A stretch of DNA of 64,000 nt from Alphaproteobacteria bacterium 46_93_T64. Its GTDB lineage: Bacteria > Pseudomonadota > Alphaproteobacteria > Sneathiellales > Sneathiellaceae. The stretch covers positions 1 through 64,000 of the forward strand of contig MAAN01000002.1 of NCBI GenBank assembly GCA_002163135.1, read 5' to 3'. The notes under the pieces were generated by a model that did not search any database, had not been told where the DNA came from, and saw only the letters and a list, made by a program, of their open reading frames with translations. Every line of letters begins with the position of its first letter. Position 1 is the first letter of the stretch. A program made the position numbers and the translations under genes. Positions 1-8,853 of this stretch are shown here, in pieces.

Positions 1-148
1 ATATACCAAAACGCAGGGCGGCAACGTCATAAATAGTAAGGGGAGAGGTGGCACCAGAACGGCTAGCGACAATCCAACCAGACCACATAAATACAATGAG
101 TAATCCTGCGGCATAGCCAAGTAGCTTCTTTACGGGGGGATTCTGCAT
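1..148 (-). CDS. EamA/DMT-family transporter, N-terminal fragment (runs off the left edge)
   Basis: The reverse strand opens with ATG at 148 and stays open to the window edge, giving about 49 residues beginning MQNPPVKKLLGYAAG. A hydrophobic first helix (LLIVFMWSGWIVASRSG) is followed by SPLTIYDVAALRFG. A Trp/Gly-rich first helix followed by a 'D..ALRF' segment is the usual start of DMT-superfamily (EamA) inner-membrane metabolite exporters. Only the N-terminus is present, so the substrate and the remaining helices cannot be judged. The family call rests on this short stretch. No strong ribosome binding site is seen upstream. Confidence 0.6.
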   Translation of the reverse strand, partial: MQNPPVKKLLGYAAGLLIVFMWSGWIVASRSGATSPLTIYDVAALRFGI

Positions 149-221
149 AATGAATGTCCAGGGGAGAGAAGAAAATCACTCCACATATTTGTGTTCTTTT
201 GCAATGAAGGCAAGGAGCCAT

Positions 222-253
222 AAAAAACCCGGGCCTTCGTGAAAGCCCGGGTT
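222..253 (-). terminator. Rho-independent terminator downstream of the thiolase gene
   Basis: A 9-bp perfect stem AACCCGGGC / GCCCGGGTT (226-234 with 245-253) is followed on the reverse strand by a run of six U. It lies 26 bases after the stop codon of the reverse-strand thiolase gene. Confidence 0.85.
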
Positions 254-278
254 GATGTAACAGTAGTTAGGCTAAGAT

Positions 279-1463
279 TTAGGCTACTTCAAACAGAGCT
301 GCGCCGCCCATGCCGCCACCTATACACATAGTAACAACGACGTATTTCGCGCCGCGGCGTTTGCCTTCGATAAGGGCGTGACCTGTCATGCGGGCACCAG
401 ACATGCCATATGGATGACCAATTGAAATTGCACCGCCATTTACGTTGAACAGCTCATTTGGAATGCCCAGCTTATCGCGGCAATAAAGTGCTTGTACGGC
501 AAAGGCTTCGTTCAATTCCCAAAGGCCAATATCTTCGATTTTAAGACCGTGACGTTTCAGAAGTTTTGGAATTGCGAAGACTGGACCAATTCCCATTTCA
601 TCGGGCTCACAACCTGCCATAACCAAACCACGGTAAATGCCCAATGGTTCAATATTGTTTTTCTCAGCGTATTTGGAATCCATAATAACACTGGCAGATG
701 CACCATCAGAAAGCTGGCTGGCATTACCGGCAGTAATGAAGCAATCTTCTCCAAGAACTGGTTTGAGTGTCTGCAAGTTTTCAATTTTTGTGCTTGGGCG
801 GTTGCCTTCGTCTTTTGTCAGTGTCACTTCTTCTTCAAGAGTTTCACCAGTTTCTTTATTGAAAAGAAGCTTTGTTGTCGTCATTGGGACGATTTCTTGA
901 TCGAAGTAACCGGCTTCCTGACCAGCTGCTGTACGCTGCTGGCTTTGCAGTGCGTATTCATCCATCTGTTCACGCGTGATGCCGTAGCGAGTTGCGACAG
1001 TTTCAGCGGTTTTCAGCATTGGATCGTAAATGGCAGGTTTGTTTTCCATAAGCCATTCGTTTTGGAAGCGGAACGTATTCATATGTTCATTTTGGCAAAG
1101 ACTGACGCTTTCAAGGCCGCCAGCAACCATAACCGGAACCTGATCCACAACAACGCGCTGTGCTGCCATTGAAATTGTTTGCAGTCCTGAAGAACAGAAA
1201 CGGTTTACTGTTGCGCCCGATGTTGTGACTGGAAGACCCGCGCGAAGGAGGGCCTGACGGGCAATGTTGCCGCCTGCAGCGCCTTCTGGGTTTGCGACGC
1301 CCATAAGAACGTCTTCTACCTCCGCTGGATCAATGCCGGCGCGTTCAACAGCATGTTTAATCACATGACCGCCCATGTCAGCACCGTGAGTGTTGTTAAA
1401 AGCACCTCGGTAGGCTTTGCCAATGGGGGTTCTTGCGGTGGATACGATGACGGCTTCAGCCAT
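279..1463 (-). CDS. Acetyl-CoA C-acyltransferase (thiolase)
   Basis: A 394-residue thiolase that cleaves 3-ketoacyl-CoA with CoA, or condenses acetyl-CoA, in fatty-acid beta-oxidation or related acyl-CoA metabolism in the cytosol. The full length is normal for the family. The acyl-accepting cysteine is Cys90 in NRFCSSG. The C-terminal motifs are both present: His350 in [13 protein letters not shown] and the proton-shuttling Cys380 in CIGGGMGG. A good ribosome binding site (CAGGAG) lies just before the ATG. The gene stands alone with its own terminator, so context does not decide between a FadA-like degradative and a biosynthetic thiolase. Sequence style ([14 protein letters not shown] near residues 65-79) favours the degradative acyltransferase group. 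Confidence 0.92.
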   Translation of the reverse strand: MAEAVIVSTARTPIGKAYRGAFNNTHGADMGGHVIKHAVERAGIDPAEVEDVLMGVANPEGAAGGNIARQALLRAGLPVTTSGATVNRFCSSGLQTISMAAQRVVVDQVPVMVAGGLESVSLCQNEHMNTFRFQNEWLMENKPAIYDPMLKTAETVATRYGITREQMDEYALQSQQRTAAGQEAGYFDQEIVPMTTTKLLFNKETGETLEEEVTLTKDEGNRPSTKIENLQTLKPVLGEDCFITAGNASQLSDGASASVIMDSKYAEKNNIEPLGIYRGLVMAGCEPDEMGIGPVFAIPKLLKRHGLKIEDIGLWELNEAFAVQALYCRDKLGIPNELFNVNGGAISIGHPYGMSGARMTGHALIEGKRRGAKYVVVTMCIGGGMGGAALFEVA

Positions 1464-1604
1464 GGGTTTTCTCCTGTTTATTTATTTATCGTTGTGGGCT
1501 TGGTGCCCATTTATGCGAGCAGCTTATAATTTGTGCAGCGCAATGAAAAGCCGGAATTTGGACTAATTGTTCAAAAACCACTCTAACTTGAAAATTTGGG
1601 TGAA

Positions 1605-1952
1605 CTAGAAAATTTCAAGGACGCCTTCCGGAGGTCGTCCAATCCGCACTTGATCGCCATTAATAACAATAGGGCGTTCGATTAATTTTGGATGAGCAAT
1701 CATGCCCTCAATCAGTTGATCTGTCGTCAGCGAGGTATCGTCCAAACCGTTTTCTTTATATTCAGCCTCGTTCTTCCGCATTAAGTCGCGCGGTTGCATA
1801 CCCAGTTTTTCCAAAATAAATACGAGTTCATCTTTGCTGGGAGGTGTTTTCAAATATTCAATTACAGTTGGCTCGACGCCGTTTTCTTCCAGTAGCGCCA
1901 ATGTTTGACGAGATTTACTACATCTTGGATTATGAAATATTTTAGCGGACAT
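1605..1952 (-). CDS. ArsC-like arsenate reductase (glutaredoxin-dependent family)
   Basis: A 115-residue protein of the ArsC/Spx thioredoxin-fold family. The active-site loop is HNPRCSKSR with the catalytic Cys11, and the anion-binding arginines expected in ArsC appear in RDLMRKNEAEY, LIERPIVI and IGRPPE. The family reduces arsenate to arsenite using glutathione and glutaredoxin. The reading frame extends upstream to 2021, but the start at 1952 has an AGGA ribosome binding site and matches the family N-terminus. No arsR, arsB or acr3 gene is nearby, so this is an isolated housekeeping-type copy (as with yfgD in enterobacteria) and its physiological substrate is uncertain. Confidence 0.85.
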   Translation of the reverse strand: MSAKIFHNPRCSKSRQTLALLEENGVEPTVIEYLKTPPSKDELVFILEKLGMQPRDLMRKNEAEYKENGLDDTSLTTDQLIEGMIAHPKLIERPIVINGDQVRIGRPPEGVLEIF

Positions 1953-2064
1953 GATGCTTTTCCTGTTCTTGAGTACCCGTTTTTTTTGGTTGAAGGCAAA
2001 CTTCTTGTCAATATGTGACAAGGATTGCTTGCGCCTTTTAGCTGAAGAGAATATTTAAAGGCCT

Positions 2065-2901
2065 ATGAGTATTCAGACAACAGAAAATAGCCATTTGAGC
2101 GGGCAATCCCGACCAGTGACGACGACGCGCGTTGATTTTATCAATGGACTAGGCTTTTATACATTGCTGTCGAAGGAAATTAAGCGTTTCCTCAAAGTTC
2201 CTTTGCAGACAATTTTTGCTCCAATGATGACAACTCTATTGTTTTTAGCGGTCTTCACATTGGCCTTTGGCGATGGAACCCGTTATAGCGGCGATGTTCC
2301 TTTTTCATCTTTTTTGGCGCCCGGCTTGATTATGATGTCGGTCATTCAGAACTCTTTTGCCAACACATCATCGTCTTTGGTAATTGCAAAAGTACAGGGC
2401 AATATTGTTGACGTTTTGATGCCGCCATTAAGTGCGATGGAACTTACGTTGGCTTTTGCACTGTCCGGCTTGGTCCGGGGGCTTGTTGTTGCGATAGCTG
2501 TCGCAACCTGCATGTATTTTTTCATTGATATTTCTGTGCATTCATGGGGAGCAGTAGTGTTCTTCGTTGTTGGTGCTGGGCTTATGTTGGCGTTGCTCGG
2601 TGTCATTGGTGGGATTATTTCTGACAAGTTCGATCATATCGCTGCGGTAACCAATTTCGTGATAATGCCACTGTCGTTCCTCTCAGGTACTTTCTATTCG
2701 GTCGAACGATTAAGTGGCATTTGGTATGATCTCAGCCATATGAACCCCTTTTTCTACATGATTGACGGTTTTCGGTACGGCTTTATTGGCGTCGCTGATA
2801 GCTCTCAAATAACAGGTGGATTTGTTGTTGCAGGTCTTGATATTTTCCTGTTTGGTGTCGTCTGGTTCCTGTTTAAGCGTGGATATAAGCTCAAAACATA
2901 G
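2065..2901 (+). CDS. ABC-2 type transporter permease
   Basis: A 278-residue integral membrane protein with an N-terminal cytosolic segment of about 45 residues and about six hydrophobic helices. It has the ABC-2 fold signatures: an FLAPGLIMMSVIQNSF segment after helix 2, and PLSFLSGTFYSVERL followed by the NPFFYMIDGFRYGFIG motif near the C-terminus (YadH/NodJ-like). Such permeases export polysaccharides, lipids or drugs with a separate ATPase. No ATP-binding subunit gene is adjacent: the upstream gene is an unrelated reverse-strand reductase and argD follows. The partner must be encoded elsewhere. An AAAGG ribosome binding site precedes the ATG. Confidence 0.88.
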   Translation: MSIQTTENSHLSGQSRPVTTTRVDFINGLGFYTLLSKEIKRFLKVPLQTIFAPMMTTLLFLAVFTLAFGDGTRYSGDVPFSSFLAPGLIMMSVIQNSFANTSSSLVIAKVQGNIVDVLMPPLSAMELTLAFALSGLVRGLVVAIAVATCMYFFIDISVHSWGAVVFFVVGAGLMLALLGVIGGIISDKFDHIAAVTNFVIMPLSFLSGTFYSVERLSGIWYDLSHMNPFFYMIDGFRYGFIGVADSSQITGGFVVAGLDIFLFGVVWFLFKRGYKLKT

Positions 2902-2973
2902 AAAAAGTGTGTATATACGCAGAGTTTGATTGACATAAAACCATTGCATAGCAATACTTCCGCGCTTTCTTAG

Positions 2974-3004
2974 ATCGTTCCTTACGTAAGGGACGATTTT
3001 CTAT
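2974..3004 (+). terminator. Terminator between the ABC permease and argD
   Basis: Near-perfect hairpin ATCGTTCCTTAC / GTAAGGGACGAT (2974-2985 with 2986-2997, one G-U pair) followed by TTTTCTATTTT. It ends the permease transcript. As it lies 40-70 bases before argD, a role as a leader attenuator cannot be excluded. Confidence 0.7.
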
Positions 3005-3043
3005 TTTAGAGATCTTTTATCTCTAACCCCGTGGAGAAGGCAC

Positions 3044-4213
3044 ATGATACCCGCGTTATTATCGAACTATGCCCCAGCTAATCTTTCCTTTGAAAAAGGA
3101 GAAGGTGCGTACCTGTTCGGGAATGACGGGCGACGATATCTCGACTTCTTTGCAGGAATTGCCGTGACTTCCCTGGGACATGCGAATCCAGCAATTGTTG
3201 AAGCGATTACAGATCAAGCCTCAAAACTCATGCACATTTCAAACTTGTTCCGTATTCCGGGTCAGGAAGAACTTGCAGAGAAACTAGTAAATGCAACTTT
3301 TGCTGATGCTGTGTATTTTTGTAATTCTGGCGCTGAGGCGAACGAGTGCGGTCTGAAAATGATCCGGAAATATTTCAGCGATAACGGCCAAAGTGAACGC
3401 TACAAAGTTATCGGATTCGAAAACTCATTTCATGGCCGGACGCTTGCGACTATTGCAGCTGCTGGTCAAGAAAAGCTTCTGGAAGGCTTTGGCCCCGCAA
3501 TGGACGGCTTTAGTCAAGTCGCTGTCGGTGATATTGAGCTCGTGAAAGCAGCTATTACACCCGAGACTGCAGGCATCATCATTGAGCCAATTTTGGGCGA
3601 GGGCGGTATTCAAGTAGTTGAACTGGAATTTCTTCGGGCTCTTCGGGCGCTTTGTGATGAAGAAGGTCTCCTTCTTATGTTTGATGAAATTCAAACGGGC
3701 ATGGGACGCACAGGGAAATTGTTCGCGTATGAGCATTCTGGGATTATTCCGGATATCATGACTTCTGCCAAGGCTCTTGGAAATGGCTTCCCAATTGGTG
3801 CCTGTCTTGCTGTTGAAAAGGTCGCCAAATGCATGATCCCGGGTACCCATGGGTCAACATACGGTGGTAATCCACTTGGGACGAGCGTTGCCAATGTTGT
3901 TGTTGATACAATGACGGCAGACGGCTTCATGGACCGCGTGGCACAAATTAGTGGGCATTTGAAACAGGCGCTGCACGGCGTTGTAGATCGTTACCCAACC
4001 GTGCTGGAAGAACTTCGCGGTGTTGGATTACATTTGGGCCTTAAATGCAAAGTTGAAAATTCGGCACTTCTGGATGCACTTCGTAAACATGGCACGCTTG
4101 CGGTAAAAGGCGGCGATAATGTTGTCCGTTTGTTGCCACCGTTGATTATCGAAGAAGAGCAAATTAGAGAATTTATAGCAGCCTTAGAAGCTGCGTGTGA
4201 GGAGTTGGCATAA
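3044..4213 (+). CDS. argD: Acetylornithine aminotransferase
   Basis: A 389-residue class III PLP-dependent aminotransferase that converts N-acetylglutamate semialdehyde to N2-acetylornithine with glutamate in arginine synthesis. The PLP lysine is Lys243 in [11 protein letters not shown], and the cofactor-binding aspartate is Asp214 in [13 protein letters not shown]. The N-terminal LGHANPAI and CNSGAEANE motifs are typical. The start has a strong GGAGAAGG ribosome binding site. Its stop overlaps the start of argF by one base (TAATG), so the two are translationally coupled. The pairing with argF supports argD rather than another omega-aminotransferase. Confidence 0.95.
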   Translation: MIPALLSNYAPANLSFEKGEGAYLFGNDGRRYLDFFAGIAVTSLGHANPAIVEAITDQASKLMHISNLFRIPGQEELAEKLVNATFADAVYFCNSGAEANECGLKMIRKYFSDNGQSERYKVIGFENSFHGRTLATIAAAGQEKLLEGFGPAMDGFSQVAVGDIELVKAAITPETAGIIIEPILGEGGIQVVELEFLRALRALCDEEGLLLMFDEIQTGMGRTGKLFAYEHSGIIPDIMTSAKALGNGFPIGACLAVEKVAKCMIPGTHGSTYGGNPLGTSVANVVVDTMTADGFMDRVAQISGHLKQALHGVVDRYPTVLEELRGVGLHLGLKCKVENSALLDALRKHGTLAVKGGDNVVRLLPPLIIEEEQIREFIAALEAACEELA

Positions 4214-5145
4214 TGACACAACCGACCCATTTTTTAGACCTTCACGAAGTATCCGCAGATGCGCTGCGTGCGATGATTGACGACGGTATTGCCGTTAAAA
4301 AGGCACGCAACGGCCTGCCGAAGGGCACGAAAGACGAGGGCCGTCCATTGGACGGTCATACTCTTGCCTGCATTTTTGAATTTCCGTCTACCCGCACGCG
4401 AACCTCTTTTGATATGGGGATGCGTCAGCTTGGCGGGGATACCATGATCCTTAATAGTGGCGATATGCAGCTGGGACGCGGTGAGAGCATTGCAGATACG
4501 GCGCGAGTTCTATCGCGTTTTGTCGATGTCATTATGCTTCGGACTGACAATCACGAAAAATTATTGGAGCTTGCGGAAAACGCGACTGTTCCTGTGATCA
4601 ATGGCCTGACTAATGACAGTCATCCTTGCCAGCTTATGGCGGATGTGATGACTTTTGAGGAGCATAAAGGCTCGATCAAAAACAAAGTCGTCGCGTGGAG
4701 CGGGGATGGCAACAATATGGTGTCTTCTTGGATCCATGCTGCTGGTAAGTTCGATTTTGAATTCCGGATTGCCTGCCCCAAAGAGTTGGCACCGGATCCG
4801 CGTGCGTTGGACTGGGCGAAAGAAACAGGTGCCAATATTCATGTAACACATGATCCGGCGGAAGCCGCTGCGGGGGCAGATTGTCTGGTCACTGATACCT
4901 GGGTTTCTATGGGCGATGATGTCGGAGCACGACATAACATGCTAAAACCTTTCCAGATTGATGACAAAATCATGGAAAAAGCAGCAAGTGACGCCATATT
5001 CATGCATTGCCTTCCTGCTCATCGCGGTGAAGAGGCGACAGCTAAAGTCATGGACGGACCGCAATCGGTAATTTTTGACGAAGCTGAAAATAGATTACAT
5101 GCCCAAAAGGCGGTTATCCGCTGGTGTATGGGCTTGGTTAAGTAA
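4213..5145 (+). CDS. argF: Ornithine carbamoyltransferase
   Basis: A 310-residue transcarbamylase that makes citrulline from ornithine and carbamoyl phosphate. It carries the carbamoyl-phosphate loop STRTRTS (residues 59-65), the HPCQLMAD motif and the ornithine-binding [10 protein letters not shown] with Cys266. The DTWVSMGDD segment is also typical. The ATG overlaps the argD stop by one base, and hslO follows after a short gap. argD-argF next to the Hsp33 gene is an order I recall from other alphaproteobacteria. Confidence 0.96.
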   Translation: MTQPTHFLDLHEVSADALRAMIDDGIAVKKARNGLPKGTKDEGRPLDGHTLACIFEFPSTRTRTSFDMGMRQLGGDTMILNSGDMQLGRGESIADTARVLSRFVDVIMLRTDNHEKLLELAENATVPVINGLTNDSHPCQLMADVMTFEEHKGSIKNKVVAWSGDGNNMVSSWIHAAGKFDFEFRIACPKELAPDPRALDWAKETGANIHVTHDPAEAAAGADCLVTDTWVSMGDDVGARHNMLKPFQIDDKIMEKAASDAIFMHCLPAHRGEEATAKVMDGPQSVIFDEAENRLHAQKAVIRWCMGLVK

Positions 5146-5169
5146 ACTCAAAGTATGGAAGTTTCTGTC

Positions 5170-6087
5170 ATGTCTGATAATTCAGATGCAAAATCAATTG
5201 CTGATAATCTAATCCAACCTTTCCAAATGGCTGAAGCCGATGTTCGTGGTCGTGTGGTTCGTCTTGGGCAGGCGCTAGATGATATTTTGAACCGTCATGA
5301 CTACCCCGATCGGGTGGCTCAATTTCTGGGAGAGGGATTGGTTCTGGCTGCAATGCTTGGCGGCGCTCTTAAATTTGATGGCATCTTCACAGTTCAAACC
5401 AAAGGCGATGGTGCCATCAGTATGATTGCGGCTGACATGGCAACGCCGGGAAACCTTCGTGGTTACGCGGCCTTTGATGAGGAAAAACTGAAAGAAGCAG
5501 AAGCGTCTTCAGAATCTGATGTCGTTTCTCGTTTTCTGGGCAGTGGGTATATCGCTTTTACAATTGATGCCAAAGGTAATGAACAGCGGTATCAAGGAAT
5601 TGTTGAACTTGAAGGCACAAATCTTGCCGAGTGTATGGAGAATTACTTCTCACGTTCGGAACAGATTGAAACCCGCTTGCAGGTTGCTGTTGAAAAGATA
5701 GATGGGAAATGGCGAGCCGGCGGGCTAATGATCCAGCGTCTTCCCGATGAAAACAAGCTGTATGCTGAAGCTGAAACCGCTGGAGAAAAGTGGCGGAATG
5801 CTGAGGCATTAGCGAAAACTGTAACGGCGGAAGAGTTGACACATTCGCGACTTAGATCGTCAGAACTATTGTATCGTCTGTTTCATGAAGATGGTGTGTG
5901 GTTATATGACACTCATGATTTAGCGGATAAATGCAGTTGTAGCGAAGAGCGTGTCCTCAATACTTTGAAATCCTTCTCAAGCGAAAATCTTGAAGAGATG
6001 TGTGATGACGGTATTATTGGGGTGGATTGTCAATTCTGTAGTGCACGCTATGAATTGACAGTGTCGGACGTGGAAGCCGCCCGTTAG
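5170..6087 (+). CDS. hslO: Hsp33 redox-regulated holdase chaperone
   Basis: A 305-residue Hsp33 that becomes an active holdase when oxidised, protecting proteins in the cytosol under oxidative and heat stress. The zinc-binding redox switch is complete: CxC at Cys255/Cys257 (KCSCSEERV) and CxxC at Cys287/Cys290 (DCQFCSARY). A start at 5155 is possible in frame, but the ATG at 5170 has GGAAG at proper spacing and gives the usual N-terminus. It is probably co-transcribed with argDF. Confidence 0.93.
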   Translation: MSDNSDAKSIADNLIQPFQMAEADVRGRVVRLGQALDDILNRHDYPDRVAQFLGEGLVLAAMLGGALKFDGIFTVQTKGDGAISMIAADMATPGNLRGYAAFDEEKLKEAEASSESDVVSRFLGSGYIAFTIDAKGNEQRYQGIVELEGTNLAECMENYFSRSEQIETRLQVAVEKIDGKWRAGGLMIQRLPDENKLYAEAETAGEKWRNAEALAKTVTAEELTHSRLRSSELLYRLFHEDGVWLYDTHDLADKCSCSEERVLNTLKSFSSENLEEMCDDGIIGVDCQFCSARYELTVSDVEAAR

Positions 6088-6165
6088 AGGTCTTTCATAA
6101 AGTTGCCGCTTTTGTAGGTGATCTTTCCTAGACTGATATAGAAAAAATAGGGGCTTGAGATTACG

Positions 6166-6759
6166 ATGGGTAAATTGCGTATTAATGTGTTGGTCGGCTT
6201 AATGGCAGGGCTATTAGCCCTCAGTGGGTGTGCAAACACGCCGAACAAGCCAAGTTACGCAGAAATAACATTTAGTCATCTTGACCCTATTCGTCTGGAT
6301 GTCGGCGAAATCAGGGTCGTGAACGCGTATAAATCCCCTCTTCAAGCCCCTAATGTCGAACACGAACTTCCTGTAAAAATTGACCAATCCGTCCGTCGTT
6401 GGGCGCAAGATCGATTGCAAGCTGTTGGTGGCACTGGCTCTTACGCAGTGTTGACTATTAAGGACGCGAGTGTCATCGAAAAAACCCTAAAGATGAAAAA
6501 GGGCCTGTCAGGATTCTTCACAAATGATCAGTCCGAAAAATATGATTTTCGTGTGGCTGCGGAATTGAAAATAGAAACCATCAATGGTGAAAAAGGTCTG
6601 GTGGCCGCCGAGGCGTCCAGATCAAAAACGGTTCCTGAAAACATCACGCTGAACGACCGTGAAATGATGTATTTTGAGCGAACAGAAGCATTGATGAGCG
6701 ATTTTAACGCTCAAATGGAAAAAAACATCCGGGCTTTTTTGGGTAAGTTTATTCGCTGA
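6166..6759 (+). CDS. Predicted lipoprotein of unknown function
   Basis: A 197-residue protein with a lipoprotein signal peptide: a short basic start, a hydrophobic core and lipobox LSGC with Cys22. The mature part contains no domain I can name. It has a mixed alpha/beta look with a basic stretch (KTLKMKKGLSG) near the middle and a helical C-terminus. It follows hslO by 78 bases on the same strand and may belong to the same transcript. I place it in the envelope, with outer-membrane sorting likely because Ala rather than Asp follows the cysteine. Confidence 0.75.
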   Translation: MGKLRINVLVGLMAGLLALSGCANTPNKPSYAEITFSHLDPIRLDVGEIRVVNAYKSPLQAPNVEHELPVKIDQSVRRWAQDRLQAVGGTGSYAVLTIKDASVIEKTLKMKKGLSGFFTNDQSEKYDFRVAAELKIETINGEKGLVAAEASRSKTVPENITLNDREMMYFERTEALMSDFNAQMEKNIRAFLGKFIR

Positions 6760-6906
6760 TCCGGCGCCGCCGCTAATTATTAACCCCAAATAATTCGCAA
6801 AATTAAATATTTTCGACGGATTGCCATTGGTGATCCGTTGAAGATGCATGTTTATATCTCTCTATTGTGACTTGTATTTTGGTTTCGGGTTCCCTACATC
6901 TATAAA

Positions 6907-7596
6907 ATGGTTCAAACGATCGACCTAAAATTTGAGGCGCCCAAAAAAACCTCTGCAGCAGACAAACTTTTGGAAGCTGCAGGGCCGTTATTTGCGGATC
7001 GGCCTTTTGATGTTGTTTCCACGAGAGAGCTCGCGGACGCCGCGGGTGTAAACTTGTCCGCGATTTCCTACCATTTTGGAAGTAAAGAAGGTCTGTATGA
7101 GGCCATTTTCAAAAAGATCATTTATGACTTGGCGCCAGTTCGAGCATCGCTGTCTGTTTTAGTTGAGGCTAGTCTGCCGCTTGCGGCAAACAATGTTGAG
7201 CAACAACGCATTATCATCTCTACTTTTGTACATAATCTAATCACAGTCATCACTGACGATACGAACCCGCGTTGGCGCATGCGCCTTGTGTTTGAAGAAG
7301 TTCAACGGCAGGGGCCCTGTTTTGATCTTGTATTAGAAAACCACATTAACATTGTACACGATCTTGTCGGCCGTCTTGTCGGACTCATTTTGGATAAAAA
7401 CCCTTCAAGCGATGACGTGAAACTGCTGACGCAAGCTATTCTTGGGCTTTGTTTGCAGCATGGATTGAACGAGTCGCTCATAAAAAGGCGTCTAAATTGG
7501 TCAAGAATTGGCCCAGAAGAACTCGAAATCATCAAGCAATCAACATCTCGGCACGTAATAGCAATGCTCGGTATTACCGAGCTCTCAAAGGCCTAA
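6907..7596 (+). CDS. TetR-family regulator with CerR-like C-terminal domain
   Basis: A 229-residue repressor. Residues about 15-65 form the TetR helix-turn-helix: ADKLLEAAGPLFADRPF, then STRELADAAGVNLSAISYHFGSKEGLYEAIF. The C-terminal half (NPRWRMRLVFEEVQRQGP) resembles the CerR/YbiH (DUF1956) ligand domain. It sits 3 bases before a HlyD-RND pair, so it most likely controls that efflux operon from the leader of the same transcript in response to a drug-like ligand. The inducer is unknown. Confidence 0.9.
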   Translation: MVQTIDLKFEAPKKTSAADKLLEAAGPLFADRPFDVVSTRELADAAGVNLSAISYHFGSKEGLYEAIFKKIIYDLAPVRASLSVLVEASLPLAANNVEQQRIIISTFVHNLITVITDDTNPRWRMRLVFEEVQRQGPCFDLVLENHINIVHDLVGRLVGLILDKNPSSDDVKLLTQAILGLCLQHGLNESLIKRRLNWSRIGPEELEIIKQSTSRHVIAMLGITELSKA

Positions 7597-7599
7597 AGT

Positions 7600-8853
7600 A
7601 TGAAAAAGTTTCTCGTTGTATCCTTTAAAATTCTTCTGCCGTTGTTGATATTGGGAGCAGGCATTGGCAGTTTTTCATACTTTGTTTCAACAAAGGCGGT
7701 GGAAAAGCCAAAGGCAGTAAAAGAACGTGTCTGGAATGTTGGTGTTCTGGAGGCGGAGCCCTCTATTGTGGCATCGGAAATTAATGTTTTCGGTAGTCTC
7801 ATTTCCGCAAGAGACGTTGAACTGAGATCTTTGGTCGCTGGTGAAGTGATACATGTGGCTGAGGCTTTTCGTGCAGGTGCCTATTTGCAAGAAGGAGAAC
7901 TGCTCATAGAGGTGGATCCCTTTAGCTACAGCTCGATCGTAGCTGAAAAGGAAGCTGGAGTTCTGGAGGCACGGTCCCGTTTGGCGGAATTACAAGCTGT
8001 TGCAAAGTCCGATCGTCTCATGCTTGTTCGGGACGAAGAAATATTGGATCTGGAAAAAAGAAATGTAGCACGATCCGAAAAGCTTCGGAAAAAGGGAAAT
8101 ATTTCCGATAAATCACTGGATACAGCAAAAACCAATCTTAGTCGTCAGCGTCAACAATATGAGCAGCGGATTTCCCAGCTTGAAATTCAAACGGCCCGCA
8201 TCGGCCAGCAGAAAGCGACTCTAGAGCGGCAAAAAATTGCCTTGAAAATTGCAAAGCGAGATCTTGAAAATACACATCTACTGGCGCCATTTTCTGGATA
8301 TTTGACAGATATTAGGGTGGAACTTGGTAAACGAATTGATGCTAAGGATCAAGTGGCAAGGCTCATTGATTCTGCACGAATGGAGGTGAAATTTCATCTC
8401 TCCAATCAACAGTATGGGATTTTGATAGAAAGCCCTGGCGGTGTTATGGGTCGGAAAGTTCAGGTGAGTTGGCACGCAGGGCAAGCTTCCCATAGATTTG
8501 AAGGGGAAATTGCGCGAATAGGGTCGGAAATCAAGTCTGAAACCGGCGGTATTGAAGTCTATGCCGTTTTGAAAAGCGATCCCAAACTGAACCTAGTTCG
8601 TTCCGGAGCTTTTGTAGATGTTAGTCTGATTGCCAGAAACTACGATAATGCTGTCAGGGTTCCAGATCACGCTGTGTTTGGGAAAAAGATCGTTTACGTT
8701 GTCGAAGAGGGCCGCCTGCAACCACGTGAAATTGAGATTTTGAGTAATGATGGTACAGAACTGATTGTAAACGGCGATTTGAAGTCTGGGGATCAGATAC
8801 TAACAAGTCGTTTTGCTGAAGTTGGTCCAGGTATCAAAGTGGAGATACGATAA
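7600..8853 (+). CDS. RND efflux periplasmic adaptor (HlyD/MFP family)
   Basis: A 417-residue membrane-fusion protein that links an inner-membrane RND pump to an outer-membrane channel. It has one N-terminal membrane anchor (residues about 5-30), a lipoyl/barrel-sandwich half (LRSLVAGEVIHVAEAFRAGAYLQ), a long alpha-helical hairpin (residues about 125-215, rich in Lys/Glu/Gln), the second lipoyl half (LLAPFSGYLTDIRVELG), a beta-barrel and a membrane-proximal domain. Its stop overlaps the start of the pump gene by one base. No outer-membrane TolC-like gene is in the operon. Confidence 0.93.
   Translation: MKKFLVVSFKILLPLLILGAGIGSFSYFVSTKAVEKPKAVKERVWNVGVLEAEPSIVASEINVFGSLISARDVELRSLVAGEVIHVAEAFRAGAYLQEGELLIEVDPFSYSSIVAEKEAGVLEARSRLAELQAVAKSDRLMLVRDEEILDLEKRNVARSEKLRKKGNISDKSLDTAKTNLSRQRQQYEQRISQLEIQTARIGQQKATLERQKIALKIAKRDLENTHLLAPFSGYLTDIRVELGKRIDAKDQVARLIDSARMEVKFHLSNQQYGILIESPGGVMGRKVQVSWHAGQASHRFEGEIARIGSEIKSETGGIEVYAVLKSDPKLNLVRSGAFVDVSLIARNYDNAVRVPDHAVFGKKIVYVVEEGRLQPREIEILSNDGTELIVNGDLKSGDQILTSRFAEVGPGIKVEIR

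Noticed and set aside
492-1172. A 226-codon forward frame inside the thiolase gene
   Set aside because: It is antisense to a clear thiolase and its product is Phe/Cys/His-rich without domain features.
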